Assembly (NCBI GenBank): GCA_964036045.1
Contig: OZ038381.1
Span: 118,193,790 to 118,257,789, forward strand
Length of the DNA: 64,000 nt
DNA from: Eutreptiella sp. 'Long Island Sound 2002'
Taxonomy: Eukaryota; Euglenozoa; Euglenophyceae; Eutreptiales; Eutreptiaceae
Direction of reading: 5' to 3'
In this document: positions 13,870-25,979 of the stretch, in pieces
How the letters are laid out: each line of letters opens with the position of its first letter
Numbering within the stretch: the stretch's first letter is position 1
Made by a program: the position numbers and the translations under genes
Notes under the pieces: model-generated
The model's database searches: none
What the model was told of the DNA's origin: nothing
Seen by the model: the letters and a program-made list of their open reading frames with translations, nothing else

Positions 13870-14440
13870 ATCCATTGGGGAGGGATGTACACTCCCTCTG
13901 TGGATTACTTATCCGCTGGGGAGGAGTGTACACTTCCTCGACGGATTAATTATCCACTGGGGAGGGGTGTACACTTCCTCTGTGGATTATTTATCCACTG
14001 GGGAGGGGTGTACACTTCCTCGATGGATGAGTTATCCACTGGGGAGGGGTGTACACTTCCTCGGTGGATTATTTATCCACTGGAAAGGGGTGTACACTTC
14101 CTCCTTGGATTATTTATCCATTGGGGAGGGCTGTACACTTCCTCCCTGGATTATTTATCCATTGGGGAGGGATGTACACTCCCTCTGTGGATTACTTATC
14201 CGCTGGGGAGGAGTGTACACTTCCTCGACGGATTAATTATCCACTGGGGAGGGGTGTACACTTCCTCTGTGGATTATTTATCCACTGGGGAGGGGTGTAC
14301 ACTTCCTCGATGGATGAGTTATCCACTGGGGAGGGATGTACACTTCCTCGGTGGATTATTTATCCACTGGAAAGGGGTGTACACTTCCTCCTTGGATTAT
14401 TTATCCATTGGGGAGGGCTGTACACTTCCTCCCTGGATTA
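13870..14440 (+). repeat. Tandem duplication with 287-bp period (7 units)
   Basis: A 7-unit series including GAGGAGTGTACACTTCCTCG-ACGGATTAAT occurs at 13921 and again at 14208, exactly 287 bp (7 x 41) apart. The intervening units also match in order, including the GGATGAGTTATCC unit and the paired CCTTGGATT and CCCTGGATT units. Confidence 0.85.
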
Positions 14441-16335
14441 TTTATCCACTGGGGAGGGGTGTACACTTCCTCCGTGGATTATTTATCCATTGGAAAGGGG
14501 TGTACACTTCCTCCTTGGATTATTTATCCATTGGGGAGGGCTGTACACTTCCTCCCTGGATTATTTATCCACTGGGGAGGGGTGTACACTTCCTCCGTGG
14601 AATATTTATCCACTGAAAAGGGGTGTACAGTCCCTCCGTGGATTATTTTTCCACTGAGGAGGGGTGTACACTCCCTCCGTGGATTCTTTATCCACTGGAA
14701 AGGGGTGTACAATCCCTCTGTGGATTATTTATCCACTGGGGAGGGATGTACACTTCCTCCGTGAATTGTTTATCCACTGGGGAGGGGTGTATACTTCCTC
14801 CGTGTATTATTTATCCACTGGAAAGGGGTGTACACTTCCTCCGTGGATTATTTATCCACTGGGGAGGGGTGTACACTCCCTCCGTGGATTATTTATCCAC
14901 TGGGGAGGGGTGTACACTCCCTCCCCGAATTATTTATCCACTGGGGAGGGGTGTACACTCCCTCCGTGGATTGTTTATCCACTGGGGAGGGGTGTACACT
15001 CCCTCCGTGGATTAATTATCCATTGGGGAGGGGTGTACACTTCCTCCGTGGATTATTTATCCACTGGAAAGGGGTGTACAATTTCTCGATGGATTATTTA
15101 TTCACTGGGGAGGGGTGTACACTACCCCCGTGGATTATTTATCGTTTGGGGAGGGGTGTACACTTCCTCCGTGGATTAATTATCCACTGGGGAGGGGTGT
15201 ACACTTCCTCCGTGGATTATTTATCCACACGAAAGGGGTGTATACTTCCTCGGTGGATTATTTATCCACTGGGGAGGGGTGTACACTTCCTCCGTGGATT
15301 AATTATCCACTGGGGAGGGGTGTACACTTCCTCCGTGGATTATTTATCCACTGGAAAGGGGTGTACACTTCCTCGATGGATTATTTATCCACTGTGCATG
15401 GGTGTACACTCCCTCCGTGGATTAATTATCCACTGGGGAGGGGTGTACACTTCCTCCGTGGATTATTTATCCACTTGAAAGGGGTGTGCACTTCCTCGGT
15501 GGATTCTTTATCCACTGGGGAGAGGTGTACACTCCCTCCGTGGATTTTTTTTCCCCTGGGGAGGGGTGTACACTCCCTCCCTAAATTATTTATCCACTGG
15601 GGAGGGATGTACACTCCCTCCGTGGATTATTTATCCACTGGCAAGGGGTGTACACTCTCTCCGTGGATTATTTATCCGCTGGGGAGGATTGTACACTTCC
15701 TCTGTGGATTAATTATCCACTGGGGAGCGGTGTACACTTCCTCCGTGGATTATTTATCCAATGGGGAGGGGTGTACAGTCCCTCCGTGGATTATTTATGC
15801 ATTGGGGAGGGGTGTACACTCCCTCCGTGGATTATTTATTCACTGGGGAGGGGTGTGCAGTCCCTCCGTGGATTATTTATCCACAGGAAAGGGGTGTACA
15901 CTTCCTCTGTCCATTATTAATCTACTAGAAAGGGGTGTACACTTCCTCCGTGGACTATTTATCCATTGGGGAGGGCTGTACACTTCCTCCCTGGGTTGTT
16001 TATCCACTGGGGAGGGGTGTACACTTCCTCCGTGGATTAGTTATCCACAAGGGAGGGGTGTACACTTCCTCCGTGGATTATTTATCCACTGGAAAGGGGT
16101 GTACACTTCCTCCGTGGATTACTTATCCACTGGGGAGGGGTGCACACTGCCTCCGTGGATTATTTATCCACCGGGGAGGGGTTCACACTTCCTCCGTGGA
16201 TTACTTATCCACTCGGGAGGGGTGTACACTTCCTCCGTGGATTATTTATCCACCGGGGAGGGGTTCGCACTTCCTCCGTTGATTATTTATCCACTAGAAT
16301 GGGGTGTACAGTCCCCTGTGGATCATTTATCCACT

Positions 16336-16368
16336 GGGGAGGGGTCCTCCGTGGATTATTCATCCACT
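16336..16368 (+). repeat. 33-bp satellite unit lacking the GTGTACAC palindrome
   Basis: The unit reads GGGGAGGGGTCCTCCGTGG onward, so exactly the palindromic core and adjoining bases are deleted while both flanking parts remain. The preceding unit is also short (AGTCCCCTGTGG). In the paralogous segment near 21730-21770 the palindrome is present, so this deletion is private to superblock C copy 1. Confidence 0.8.
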
Positions 16369-16499
16369 GTGGAGGGGTGTACATTCCCTCCGTGGATTAT
16401 TTGTCCACTAGGGAGGGGTGTACAGTCCCTCCGTAGATTATTTATTCACTGGGGAGGGCCGTACAGTCCCTCCGTGGATTATTTATCCACTGGGGAGGG

Positions 16500-19400
16500 G
16501 TGTACACTCCCTCCGTGGATTATTTGTCCACTGGGGAAGGGTGTACAGACCCTCCATGGATTTATTATCCACTAGGGAGGGGTGTACACTCCCTCCGTGG
16601 ATCATTTATCCACTGGAAAGGGGTGTACACTCCCTCCGTGGATTATTTGTCCCTTGGGGAGGGGTGTACACTCCCTCCGTGGATTATTTATCCACTGGGG
16701 CGGGGTGTAGACTTCCTCAGTGGATTTTTTGTCCACTTGGGAGGGGTTTACACTCCCTCCGTGGATTATTTATCCACTGGGGAGGGGTGTACACCCCCTC
16801 CGTGGATTATTTGTCCACTGGGGAGGGCTGTACACTTCCTCCGTTGATTAGTTATCCACTGGGGAGGGGTGTACACTCCCTCCGTGGATTATTTCTCCAC
16901 TGGAAAGCAGTGTACACTCCCGCCGTGGATGATTTATTCACTGGGGAGGGGTGTGCAGTCCCTCCGTGGATTATTTATCCACTGGAAAGGGGTGTACACT
17001 TCCTCCGTCGATTATTTATCCACTGGAAAGCAGTGTACACTCCCTCCCTGGACTATTTGTCCACTGGGGAGGGGTGTACTCTTCCTCCGTGGATTATTTG
17101 TCCACTGGGGAGGGGTGTACACTCCCCTTGTGGATTATTTATCCACTGGAAAGGGGTGTACAGTCCCTCCGTGGATTTTTTATCCAGAGGGGAGGGGTGT
17201 ACACTTCCTCCGTGGATTATTTATCCACTGGGGAGGGGTGTACACTTCCTACGTGGATTATTTATCCACTGGAAAGGGGTGCACACTTCCTCCGGGGATT
17301 AAATATCCACTGGGGAGGGGTGTACACTCCCTCTGTGGATTATTTATCCACCGGGGAGGGGTGTACAGTCCCTCCGTGGATTATTTGTCCACTGGGAAGC
17401 AGTGTACACTCCCTCCGTGGATTATTTATTCACTGGGGAGGGGTGTGCAGTCCCTCCGTGGATTATTTATCCACTGGAAAGGGGTGTACACTCCCTCCGT
17501 GGATTATTTATCCACTGTGCAGGGGTGTACACTCCCTCCGTGGATTACTTATCCGCTGGGGAGGGGTGTACACTTCCTCCGCGGATTATTTATCCACTGG
17601 GGAGGGGTGTGCAGTCCGTGCGTGGATTGTTTATCCACTGGAAAGGGGTGTACACTTCCTCCGTGGATGATTTATCCACTGGGGAGGGGTGTACACTTCC
17701 TCCGTGGATTGTTTATCCACTGGAAAGGGGTGTACACTCCCTCCGTGGATTATTTATTCACTGGGGAGGGGTGTGCAGTCCCTCCGTGGATCATTTATCC
17801 ACTGGAAAGGGGTGTACACTTCCTCCGTCGATTATTTATCCATTGGAAAGTAGTGTACACTCCCTTCGTGGATTATTTCTCCACTGGGGAGGGGTGTACA
17901 CTTCCTCCGTGGATTATTTATCCACTGGAAAGGGGTGTACACTTCCTCCGTGGATGATTTATCCCCTAGGGAGGGGTGTACACTTCCTCCGTGGATTTTT
18001 TATCCACTGGAAAGGGGTGTACACTTCCTCCTTGGATTATTTATTCATTGGGGAGGGCTGTACACTTCCTCCCTAGATTATTTATCCACTGCGGAGGGGT
18101 GTACACTCCCTCCGTGGATTATTTATCCACTGGGGAGGGGTGTACACTCCCTGCCTAAATTATTTATCCACCGGAGAGGGGTGTACACTCCCTCCGTGGA
18201 TTTTTTATCCACTGGGGAGGGGTGTACATTTCCTCCGTGGATTATTTATCCACTGGAAAGGGGTGTACACTTCCTCGATGGATTATTTTTCCACTGGGGA
18301 GGGGGTGTACACTACCCCCGTGGATTTTTTATCCACTGGGGAGGGGTGTACACTTCCTCCGTGGATTAATTATCCACTGGGGAGGGCTGTACACTTCCTC
18401 CGTGGATTATTTATCCACACGAAAGGGGTGTACCCTTCCTCGATGGATTATTTATCCACTGGGGAGGGGTGTACACTTCCTCCGTGGATTAATTATCCAC
18501 TCGGGAGGGGTGTACACTTCCTCCGTGGATTATTTATCCACTGGAAAGGGGTGTACACTTCCTCGATGGATTATTTATGCAGTGGAAAGGGGTGTACACT
18601 CCCTCCGTGGATTAATTATCCACTGGGGGGGGGGTGTACACTTCCTCCGTGGATTATTTATCCACACGAAAGGGGTGTACACTTCCTCGATGGATTTTTT
18701 ATCCACTGGGGAGGGGTGTACACTTCCTCCGTGGATTAATTATCCACTCGGGAGGGATGTACACTTCCTCCGTGGTTTATTTATCCACTGGAAAGGGGTG
18801 TACACTTCCTCCGTGGATTATTTATCCACTGGAAAGGGGTGTACACTCCCTCCGTGGATTAATTTTCCACTGAGGAGGGGTGTACACTCCCTCCGTGGAT
18901 TATTTATCCACTGGAAAGGGGTGTACAATCCCTGCGTGGATTATTTATCCACTGGCGAGGGATGTACAATTCCTCCGTGGATTATTTATCCACTGGAAAG
19001 GGGTGTACACTTCCTCCGTGGATTATTTATCCACTTGGGAGGGGTGTACACTCCCTCCGTGGATTATTTATCCACTGGGGAGGGGTGTACACTCCCTCCC
19101 CGAATTATTTATCCACTGGGGAGGGGTGTACACTCCCTCCGTGGATTATTTATCCAGTGGGGAGGGGTGTACACTCCCTCCGTGGATTAATTATCCATTG
19201 GGGAGGGGTGTACACATCCTCCGTGGATTATTTACCATTTGAAAGGGGTGTACAATTTCTCGATGGATTATTTATTCACTGGGGAGGGGTGTACACTACC
19301 CCTGTGGATTATTTATCGTTTGGGGAGGGGTGTACACTTCCTCCGTGGATTAACTATCCACTGGGGAGGGGTGTACACTTCCTCCGTGGATTATTTATCC

Positions 19401-21800
19401 ACACGAAAGGGGTGTATACTTCCTCGATGGATTATTTATCCACTGGGGAGGGGTGTACACTTCCTCCGTGGATTGATTATCCACTGGGGAGGGGTGTACA
19501 CTTCCTCCGTGGATTATTTATCCACTGGAAAGGGGTGTACACTTCCTCGATGGATTATTTATCCACTTTGTATGGGTGTACACTCCCTTCTTGGATTAAT
19601 TATCCACTGGGGAGGGGTGTACACTTCCTCCGTGGATTATTTATCCACACGAAAGGGGTGTACACTTCCTCGATGGATTATTTATCCACTGGGGAGGGGT
19701 GTACACTTCCTCCGTGGATTAATTATCCACTCGGGAGGGGTGTACACTTCCTCCGTGGATTATTTATCCACTGGAAAGGGGTGTACACTTCCTCGATGGA
19801 TTATTTATCCAGTGGAAAGGGGTGTACACTCCCTCCGTGGATTAATTATCCACTGGGGGGGGGGTGTACACTTCCTCCGTGGATTATTTATCCACACGAA
19901 AGGGGTGTACACTTCCTCGATGGATTTTTTATCCACTGGGGAGGGGTGTACACTTCCTCCGTGGATTAATTATCCACTCGGGAGGGATGTACACTTCCTC
20001 CGTGGTTTATTTATCCACTGGAAAGGGGTGTACACTTCCTCCGTGGATTATTTATCCACTGGAAAGGGGTGTACACTCCCTCCGTGGATTAATTTTCCAC
20101 TGAGGAGGGGTGTACACTCCCTCCGTGGATTATTTATCCACTGGAAAGGGGTGTACAATCCCTGCGTGGATTATTTATCCACTGGCGAGGGATGTACAAT
20201 TCCTCCGTGGATTATTTATCCACTGGAAAGGGGTGTACACTTCCTCCGTGGATTATTTATCCACTTGGGAGGGGTGTACACTCCCTCCGTGGATTATTTA
20301 TCCACTGGGGAGGGGTGTACACTCCCTCCCCGAATTATTTATCCACTGGGGAGGGGTGTACACTCCCTCCGTGGATTATTTATCCAGTGGGGAGGGGTGT
20401 ACACTCCCTCCGTGGATTAATTATCCATTGGGGAGGGGTGTACACATCCTCCGTGGATTATTTACCATTTGAAAGGGGTGTACAATTTCTCGATGGATTA
20501 TTTATTCACTGGGGAGGGGTGTACACTACCCCTGTGGATTATTTATCGTTTGGGGAGGGGTGTACACTTCCTCCGTGGATTAACTATCCACTGGGGAGGG
20601 GTGTACACTTCCTCCGTGGATTATTTATCCACACGAAAGGGGTGTATACTTCCTCGATGGATTATTTATCCACTGGGGAGGGGTGTACACTTCCTCCGTG
20701 GATTGATTATCCACTGGGGAGGGGTGTACACTTCCTCCGTGGATTATTTATCCACTGGAAAGGGGTGTACACTTCCTCGATGGATTATTTATCCACTTTG
20801 TATGGGTGTACACTCCCTTCTTGGATTAATTATCCACTGGGGAGGGGTGTACACTTCCTCCGTGGATCATTTATCCGCTGGAAAGGGGTGTACACTTCCT
20901 CGGTGGATTATTTATCCACTGGGGAGAGGTGTACACTCCCTCCGTGGATTTTTTTCTCCCCTGGGGAGGGGTGTACACTCCCTCCCTAAATTATTTATCC
21001 ACTGGGGAGGGATGTACACTCCCTCCGTGTATTATTTATCCACTGGCAAGGGGTGTACAGTCCCTCCGTGGATTATTTATCCGCTGGGGAGGATTATACA
21101 CTTCCTCCGTGGATTAATTATCCGCTGGGGAGCGGTGTACACTTCCTGCGTGGATTTTTTATCCAATGGGGAGGGGTGTACAGTCCCTCCGTGGATTATT
21201 TATGCATTGGGGAGGGGTGTACACTCCCTCCGTGGATTATTGATTCACTGGGGAGGGGTGTGCAGTCCCTCCGTGGATTATTTATCTACTAGAAAGGGGT
21301 GTACACTTCCTCCGTGGACTATTTATCCATTGGGGAGGGCTGTACACTTCCTCCCTGGGTTGTTTATCCACTGGGGAGGGGTGTACACTTCCTCCGTGGA
21401 TTGGTTATCCACAGGGGAGGGGTGTACACTTCCTCCGTGGATTATTTATCCACTGGAAAGGGGTGTACACTTCCTCCGTGGATTACTTATCCACTGGGGA
21501 GGGGTGTACACTGCCTCCGTGGATTATTTATCCACTGGGGAGGGGTTCACACTTCCTCCGTGGATTATTTATCCCTTGGAAAGGGGTGTACACTCCCTCC
21601 GTGGATTACTTATCCACTGGGGAGGGGTGTACACTTCCTCCGTGGATTATTTATCCACCGGGGAGGGGTTCACACTTCCTCCGTTGATTATTTTTCCACT
21701 GGAATGGGGTGTACAGTCCCCTGTGGATCATTTATCCACTGGGGAGGGGTGTACACTTCCTCCGTGGATTATTTATCCACTGTGGAGGGGTGTACACTCC
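16500..21800 (+). repeat. Satellite superblock C, copy 2 (~5.3 kb)
   Basis: Second head-to-tail copy of 11800-16430, recognised by the shared landmark variants listed there. It is longer mainly because of an internal 1,230-bp duplication at 18380-20860. It lacks the 287-bp duplication of copy 1. The two copies therefore duplicated first and then evolved separately. Confidence 0.8.
18380..20860 (+). repeat. Tandem duplication with 1,230-bp period (30 units)
   Basis: Sequence from ~18380 to ~19630 matches ~19610 to ~20860 almost perfectly at an offset of exactly 1,230 bp (30 x 41). It includes a private 13-nt G run (TGGGGGGGGGGGTG-like) near 18626 and 19856, the TCCACTTTGTATGGG unit, and ATTTACCATTTGAAAGG. 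One visible difference is ATGCAGTGG at ~18568 against ATCCAGTGG at ~19798. The near identity makes this one of the youngest events in the left half of the array. Confidence 0.92.
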
Positions 21801-22689
21801 CTCCGTGGATTACTTGTCCACTGGGGAGGGGTGTACAGTCCCTCCGTAGATTATTTGTTCACTGGGGAGGGGTGTACACTCCCTCCGTGGATTATTTATC
21901 CACTGGGGAGGGGTGTACACTCCCTCCGTGGATTATTTATCCACTGGGGAGGGGTGTACACTTCCTCCGTGGATTATTTATCCACTGGAGAGGGGTGTAC
22001 AGTCCCTGCGTGGATTAATTATCCACTGGGGAGGGGTGTACGCTCCCTCCGTGGATTATTTATCCACTGGAAAGGGGTGTACAATTTCTCGATGGATTAC
22101 TCATCCACTGGGGAGGGGTGTACACTACCCCCGTGGATTATTTATCCACTGTGGAGGGGTGTACACTTCCTACGTGGATTATTTATCCATTGGGGAGGGG
22201 TGTACAGTCCCTCCCTGAATTATGTATCAACTGGGGAGGGGTGTACACTCCCTCCGTGGATTATATATCCACTGGGAAGGGGTGTACACTCCCTCCCTGG
22301 ATTATTTATCCACTGGGGAGGGGTGTACAGTCCCTCCGTGGATTATTTATCCACTAGGGAGGGGTGTACAGTCCCTCCGTGGTTTTTTTACCACTGTGGA
22401 GGGGTGTACACTCCCTCCGTGGATTATTTGTCCACTGGGGAGGGGTGTACAGTCCCTTCGTGGATTATTTGTCCACCGGGGAGGGGTGTACAGTCCCTTC
22501 GTGGATTATTTATCCACTGGGGAGGGGTGTACACTCCCTCCGTGGATTATTTTCCACTGGGGAGGGGTGTACACTTCCTCCGTGGATTATTTATCCACTG
22601 GGGAGGGGTGTACACTTCCTACGTGGATCGTTCATCCCCTGGAAAGGGGTGTACACTTCCTCCGTGGATTATTTTTCCACTGGGGAGGG

Positions 22690-23000
22690 GTGTACAGTCC
22701 CTCCCTGAATTATTTATCAACTGGGGAGGGGTGTACACTCCCTCCGTGGATTATTTGTCCACTGGGGAGGGGTGTACACTCCCTCCGTGGATTATTTATC
22801 CACTGGGGAGGGGTGTACAGTCCCTCCTTGAATTATTTATCAACTGGGGAGGGGTGTACACTCCCTCCGTGGATTATTTGTCCACTGGGGAGGGGTGTAC
22901 ACTCCCTCCGTGGATTATTTATCCACTGGGGAGGGGTGTACAGTCCCTCCTTGAATTATTTATCAACTGGGGAGGGGTGTACACTCCCTCCGTGAATTAT
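22690..23000 (+). repeat. Trimeric higher-order repeat, 123-bp period (3 units)
   Basis: A three-unit cassette, marked by a CCTGAATT or CCTTGAATT unit followed by TATCAACTGGGG, then a TTTGTCC unit, then a TTTATCC unit, repeats at 123-bp spacing (for example 22810 and 22933). 123 bp is the smallest multiple of the unit that also preserves the translation frame. Confidence 0.88.
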
Positions 23001-23017
23001 TTGTCCACTGGGGAGGG

Positions 23018-24050
23018 GTGTACAGTCCCTTCGTGGATTATTTATCCACCGGGGAGGGGTGTACACTCCCTCCGTGGATTAATTATCCACTGGGGAGGGG
23101 TGTACACTTCCTCCGTGGATTATTTATCCACTGGGGAGGGGTGTACACTTCCTACGTGGATTGTTTATCCACTGGAAAGGGGTGTACACTTCCTTTGTGG
23201 ATTATTTATCCACTGGGGAGGGGTGTACACTCCCTCCGTGTTTTTTTTCCACTCGGGAGGGGTGTACAGTCCCTCCCTGAATTATTTATCGACTTCGGAG
23301 GGGTGTACACTCCCTCCGTGGATTATTTATCCACTGTAAGGGGTGTACAGTTCCCCCGTGGATTATTTATCCACTGGGGAGGGGTGTACACTTCCTCCGT
23401 GGATTATTTATCCACTGTGGAGGGTGTACACTCCCTCCGTGGATTATTTGTCCACTGGGGAGGGGTGTACAGTCCCTCCGTGGATTATTTGTCCACCGGG
23501 GAGGGGTGTACAGTCCCTTCGTGGATTATTTATCCACTGTGGAGGGGTGTACACTCCCTCCGTGGATTAATTATCCACTAGGGAGGGGTGTACACTTCCT
23601 CCGTGGATTATTTATCCACTGGGGAGGGCTGTACACTTCCTACGTGGATTGTTTATCCCCTGGAAAGGGGTGTACACTTCCTCCGTGGATTATTTATCCA
23701 CTGGGGAGGGGTGTACACTCCCTCCGTGGATTATTTATCCACTGGGGAGGGGTGTACAGTCCCTCCCTGAATTATTTATCAACTGGGGAGGGGTGTACAC
23801 TCCCTCCGTGGATTATTTGTCCACTGGGGAGGGGTGTACAGTCCCTTCGTGGATTATTTATCCACTGGGGAGGGGTGTACACTCCCTCCGTGGATTAATT
23901 ATCCACTGGGGAGGGGTGTACACTTCCTCCGTGGATTATTTATCCACTGGGGAGGGGTGTACACTTCCTACGTGGATTGTTTATCCACTGGAAAGGGGTG
24001 TACACTTCCTTTGTGGATTATTTATCCACTGGGGAGGGGTGTACACTCCC
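23018..24050 (+). repeat. Satellite block duplications with 328-, 488- and 816-bp spacing
   Basis: A series starting CAGTCCCTTCGTGGATTATT, followed by a GGATTAATTATCC unit and a CCTACGTGGATTG unit, starts near 23018, 23506 and 23834. The last pair is exactly 328 bp (8 units) apart. The 816-bp spacing is 20 units minus 4 bp, because one copy contains a shortened TTTTTTTTCCACT unit. Confidence 0.8.
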
Positions 24051-24499
24051 TCCGTGGTTTTTTTCCACTGGGGAGGGGTGTACACTCCCTCCGTGGATTA
24101 TTTATCCACTGGGAAGGGGTATACACTCCCTCCGTGGATTATTTATACAATGGAGAGGGGTGTACACTCCCTGCCTGAATTATTTGTCCACTGGGGAGGG
24201 GTGTACACTCCCTCCGTGGATGATTTATCCACTGGGGAGGGGTGTACAGTCCCTCCGTGGATTATTTATCCCTTGGGGAGGGGTGTACACTCCCTCCGTG
24301 AATTATTTATCCACTGGGGAGGTGTGTGCAGTCCCTCCGTGGATTATTTACCCACTGGAAAGGGGTGTACACTTCCTCCGTCGATTATTTATCCACTGGA
24401 AAGGGGTGTACACTTCCTCCGTGGATGATTTATCCACTGGAAAGGGGTGTACACTTCCTCCGTGGATTATCTATCCATTGGGGAGGGCTGTACACTTCC

Positions 24500-25250
24500 T
24501 CCGTGGATTTTTTTTCCACTGGAAAGGGGTGTACAGCCCTTGCGTGGATTATTTATCCATTGGAGAGGGGTGTACAGTCCCTGTGTGGATTAATTATCCA
24601 CTGGGGAGGGGTGTACACTCCCTCCGTGGATTATTTATTCACTGGGGAGGGGTGTACAGTCCCTCCGTGGATTATTTATCCACTGGGGAGGGGTGTACAC
24701 TCCCTCCGTGGATTTTTTTTCCACTGGAAAGGGGTGTACAGCCCCTGCGTGGATTATTTATCCACTGGGGAGGGGTGTACACTTCCTCCGTGGATTATTT
24801 ATCCACAGGGGAGGGGTGTACACTTCTTCCGTGGATTATTTATCCACTGGAAAGGGGTGTACACTTCCTCCGTGGATTACTTATCCAATGGGGAGGGTTG
24901 TACACTTCCTCCGTGGATTATTTATCCACTGGAAAGGGGTATACACGTCCTCCGTGGATTATTTATCCACTGGGGAGGGGTGTACACTCCCTCCGTGGAT
25001 TATTTATTCACTGGGGAGGGGTGTACAGTCCCTCCGTGGATTATTTATCCACTGGGGAGGGGTGTACACTCCCTCCGTGGATTTTTTTTCCACTGGAAAG
25101 GGGTGTACAGCCCTTGCGTGGATTATTTATCCATTGGAGAGGGGTGTACAGTCCCTGTGTGGATTAATTATCCACTGGGGAGGGGTGTACACTCCCTCCG
25201 TGGATTATTTATTCACTGGGGAGGGGTGTACAGTCCCTCCGTGGATTACT
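24500..25250 (+). repeat. Satellite duplication with 574-bp period (14 units)
   Basis: GTACAGCCCTTGCGTGGATT with its following GTCCCTGTGTGGATTAATTATC unit occurs at 24531 and 25105, 574 bp (14 x 41) apart. A preceding unit with an eight-T run before CCACTGGAAAGG is also shared; a third related copy with GCCCCTGCG is at about 24742. Confidence 0.82.
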
Positions 25251-25979
25251 TATCCAATGGGGAGGGTTGTACACTTCCTCCGTGGATTATTTATCCACTG
25301 GAAAGGGGTGTACAGTCCCTCCGTGGATTATTTATCCACTGGGGAGGGGTGTACACTCCCTCCGTGGATTATTTATCCACTGGGGAGGGGTGTACACTTC
25401 CTCCATGGATTATTTATCCACTAGGGAGGGGTGTACACTCCCTCCGTGGATTATTTGTCCACTCGGGAGGGGTGTACACTTCCTCCGTGGATTATTTATC
25501 CACTGGAAAGGGGTATACACTTCCTCCGTGGATTACTTATCCACGGGGGAGGGGTGTACACTTCCTCCGTGGATTTTTTGTCCACTTGCGAGGGGTGTAC
25601 ACTTCCTCCGTGGATTATTTATCCACTGGAAAGGGGTATACACTTCCTCCGTGGATTACTGATCCACTGGGGAGGGGTTCACACCTCCTCCGTGGATTAT
25701 TTATCCACTGGAAATGGATGTACACTTCCTCCGTGGATTATTTATCCACCGGGGAGGGGTGTACACTCCCTCCGCGGATTATTTATTTCCTGGAAAGGGG
25801 TGTACACTTCCTCCATGGATTATTTATCCACTGGGTAGGGGCGTACACTCCCTCCGTAGATTATTTAACCACCGGGGAGGGGCGTACACTTCCTCCGTGG
25901 ATTGATTATTCACTGGGGAGGGGTGTACACTCCTTCCGTGGATTATTTATCCACTGGGGAGGGGTGTACAGTCCCTCCG

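Larger units (their letters stand above)
11800..16430 (+). repeat. Satellite superblock C, copy 1 (~4.6 kb)
   Basis: The order of rare variants here is repeated in 16500-21800. Landmarks are the TCCAGAGGGG unit (12395 and 17184), CCGGGGATTAAAT (12503 and 17292), the TCCACACGAAAGG units, the ATGCATTGGGG unit (15798 and ~21203) and CCCTGGGTTGTTTATCC (~15980 and ~21354). The offset grows from ~4,789 bp to ~5,119 bp and then ~5,405 bp across the block, so the two copies have since gained and lost internal units. This copy carries a private 287-bp duplication at 13870-14440. Confidence 0.8.
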
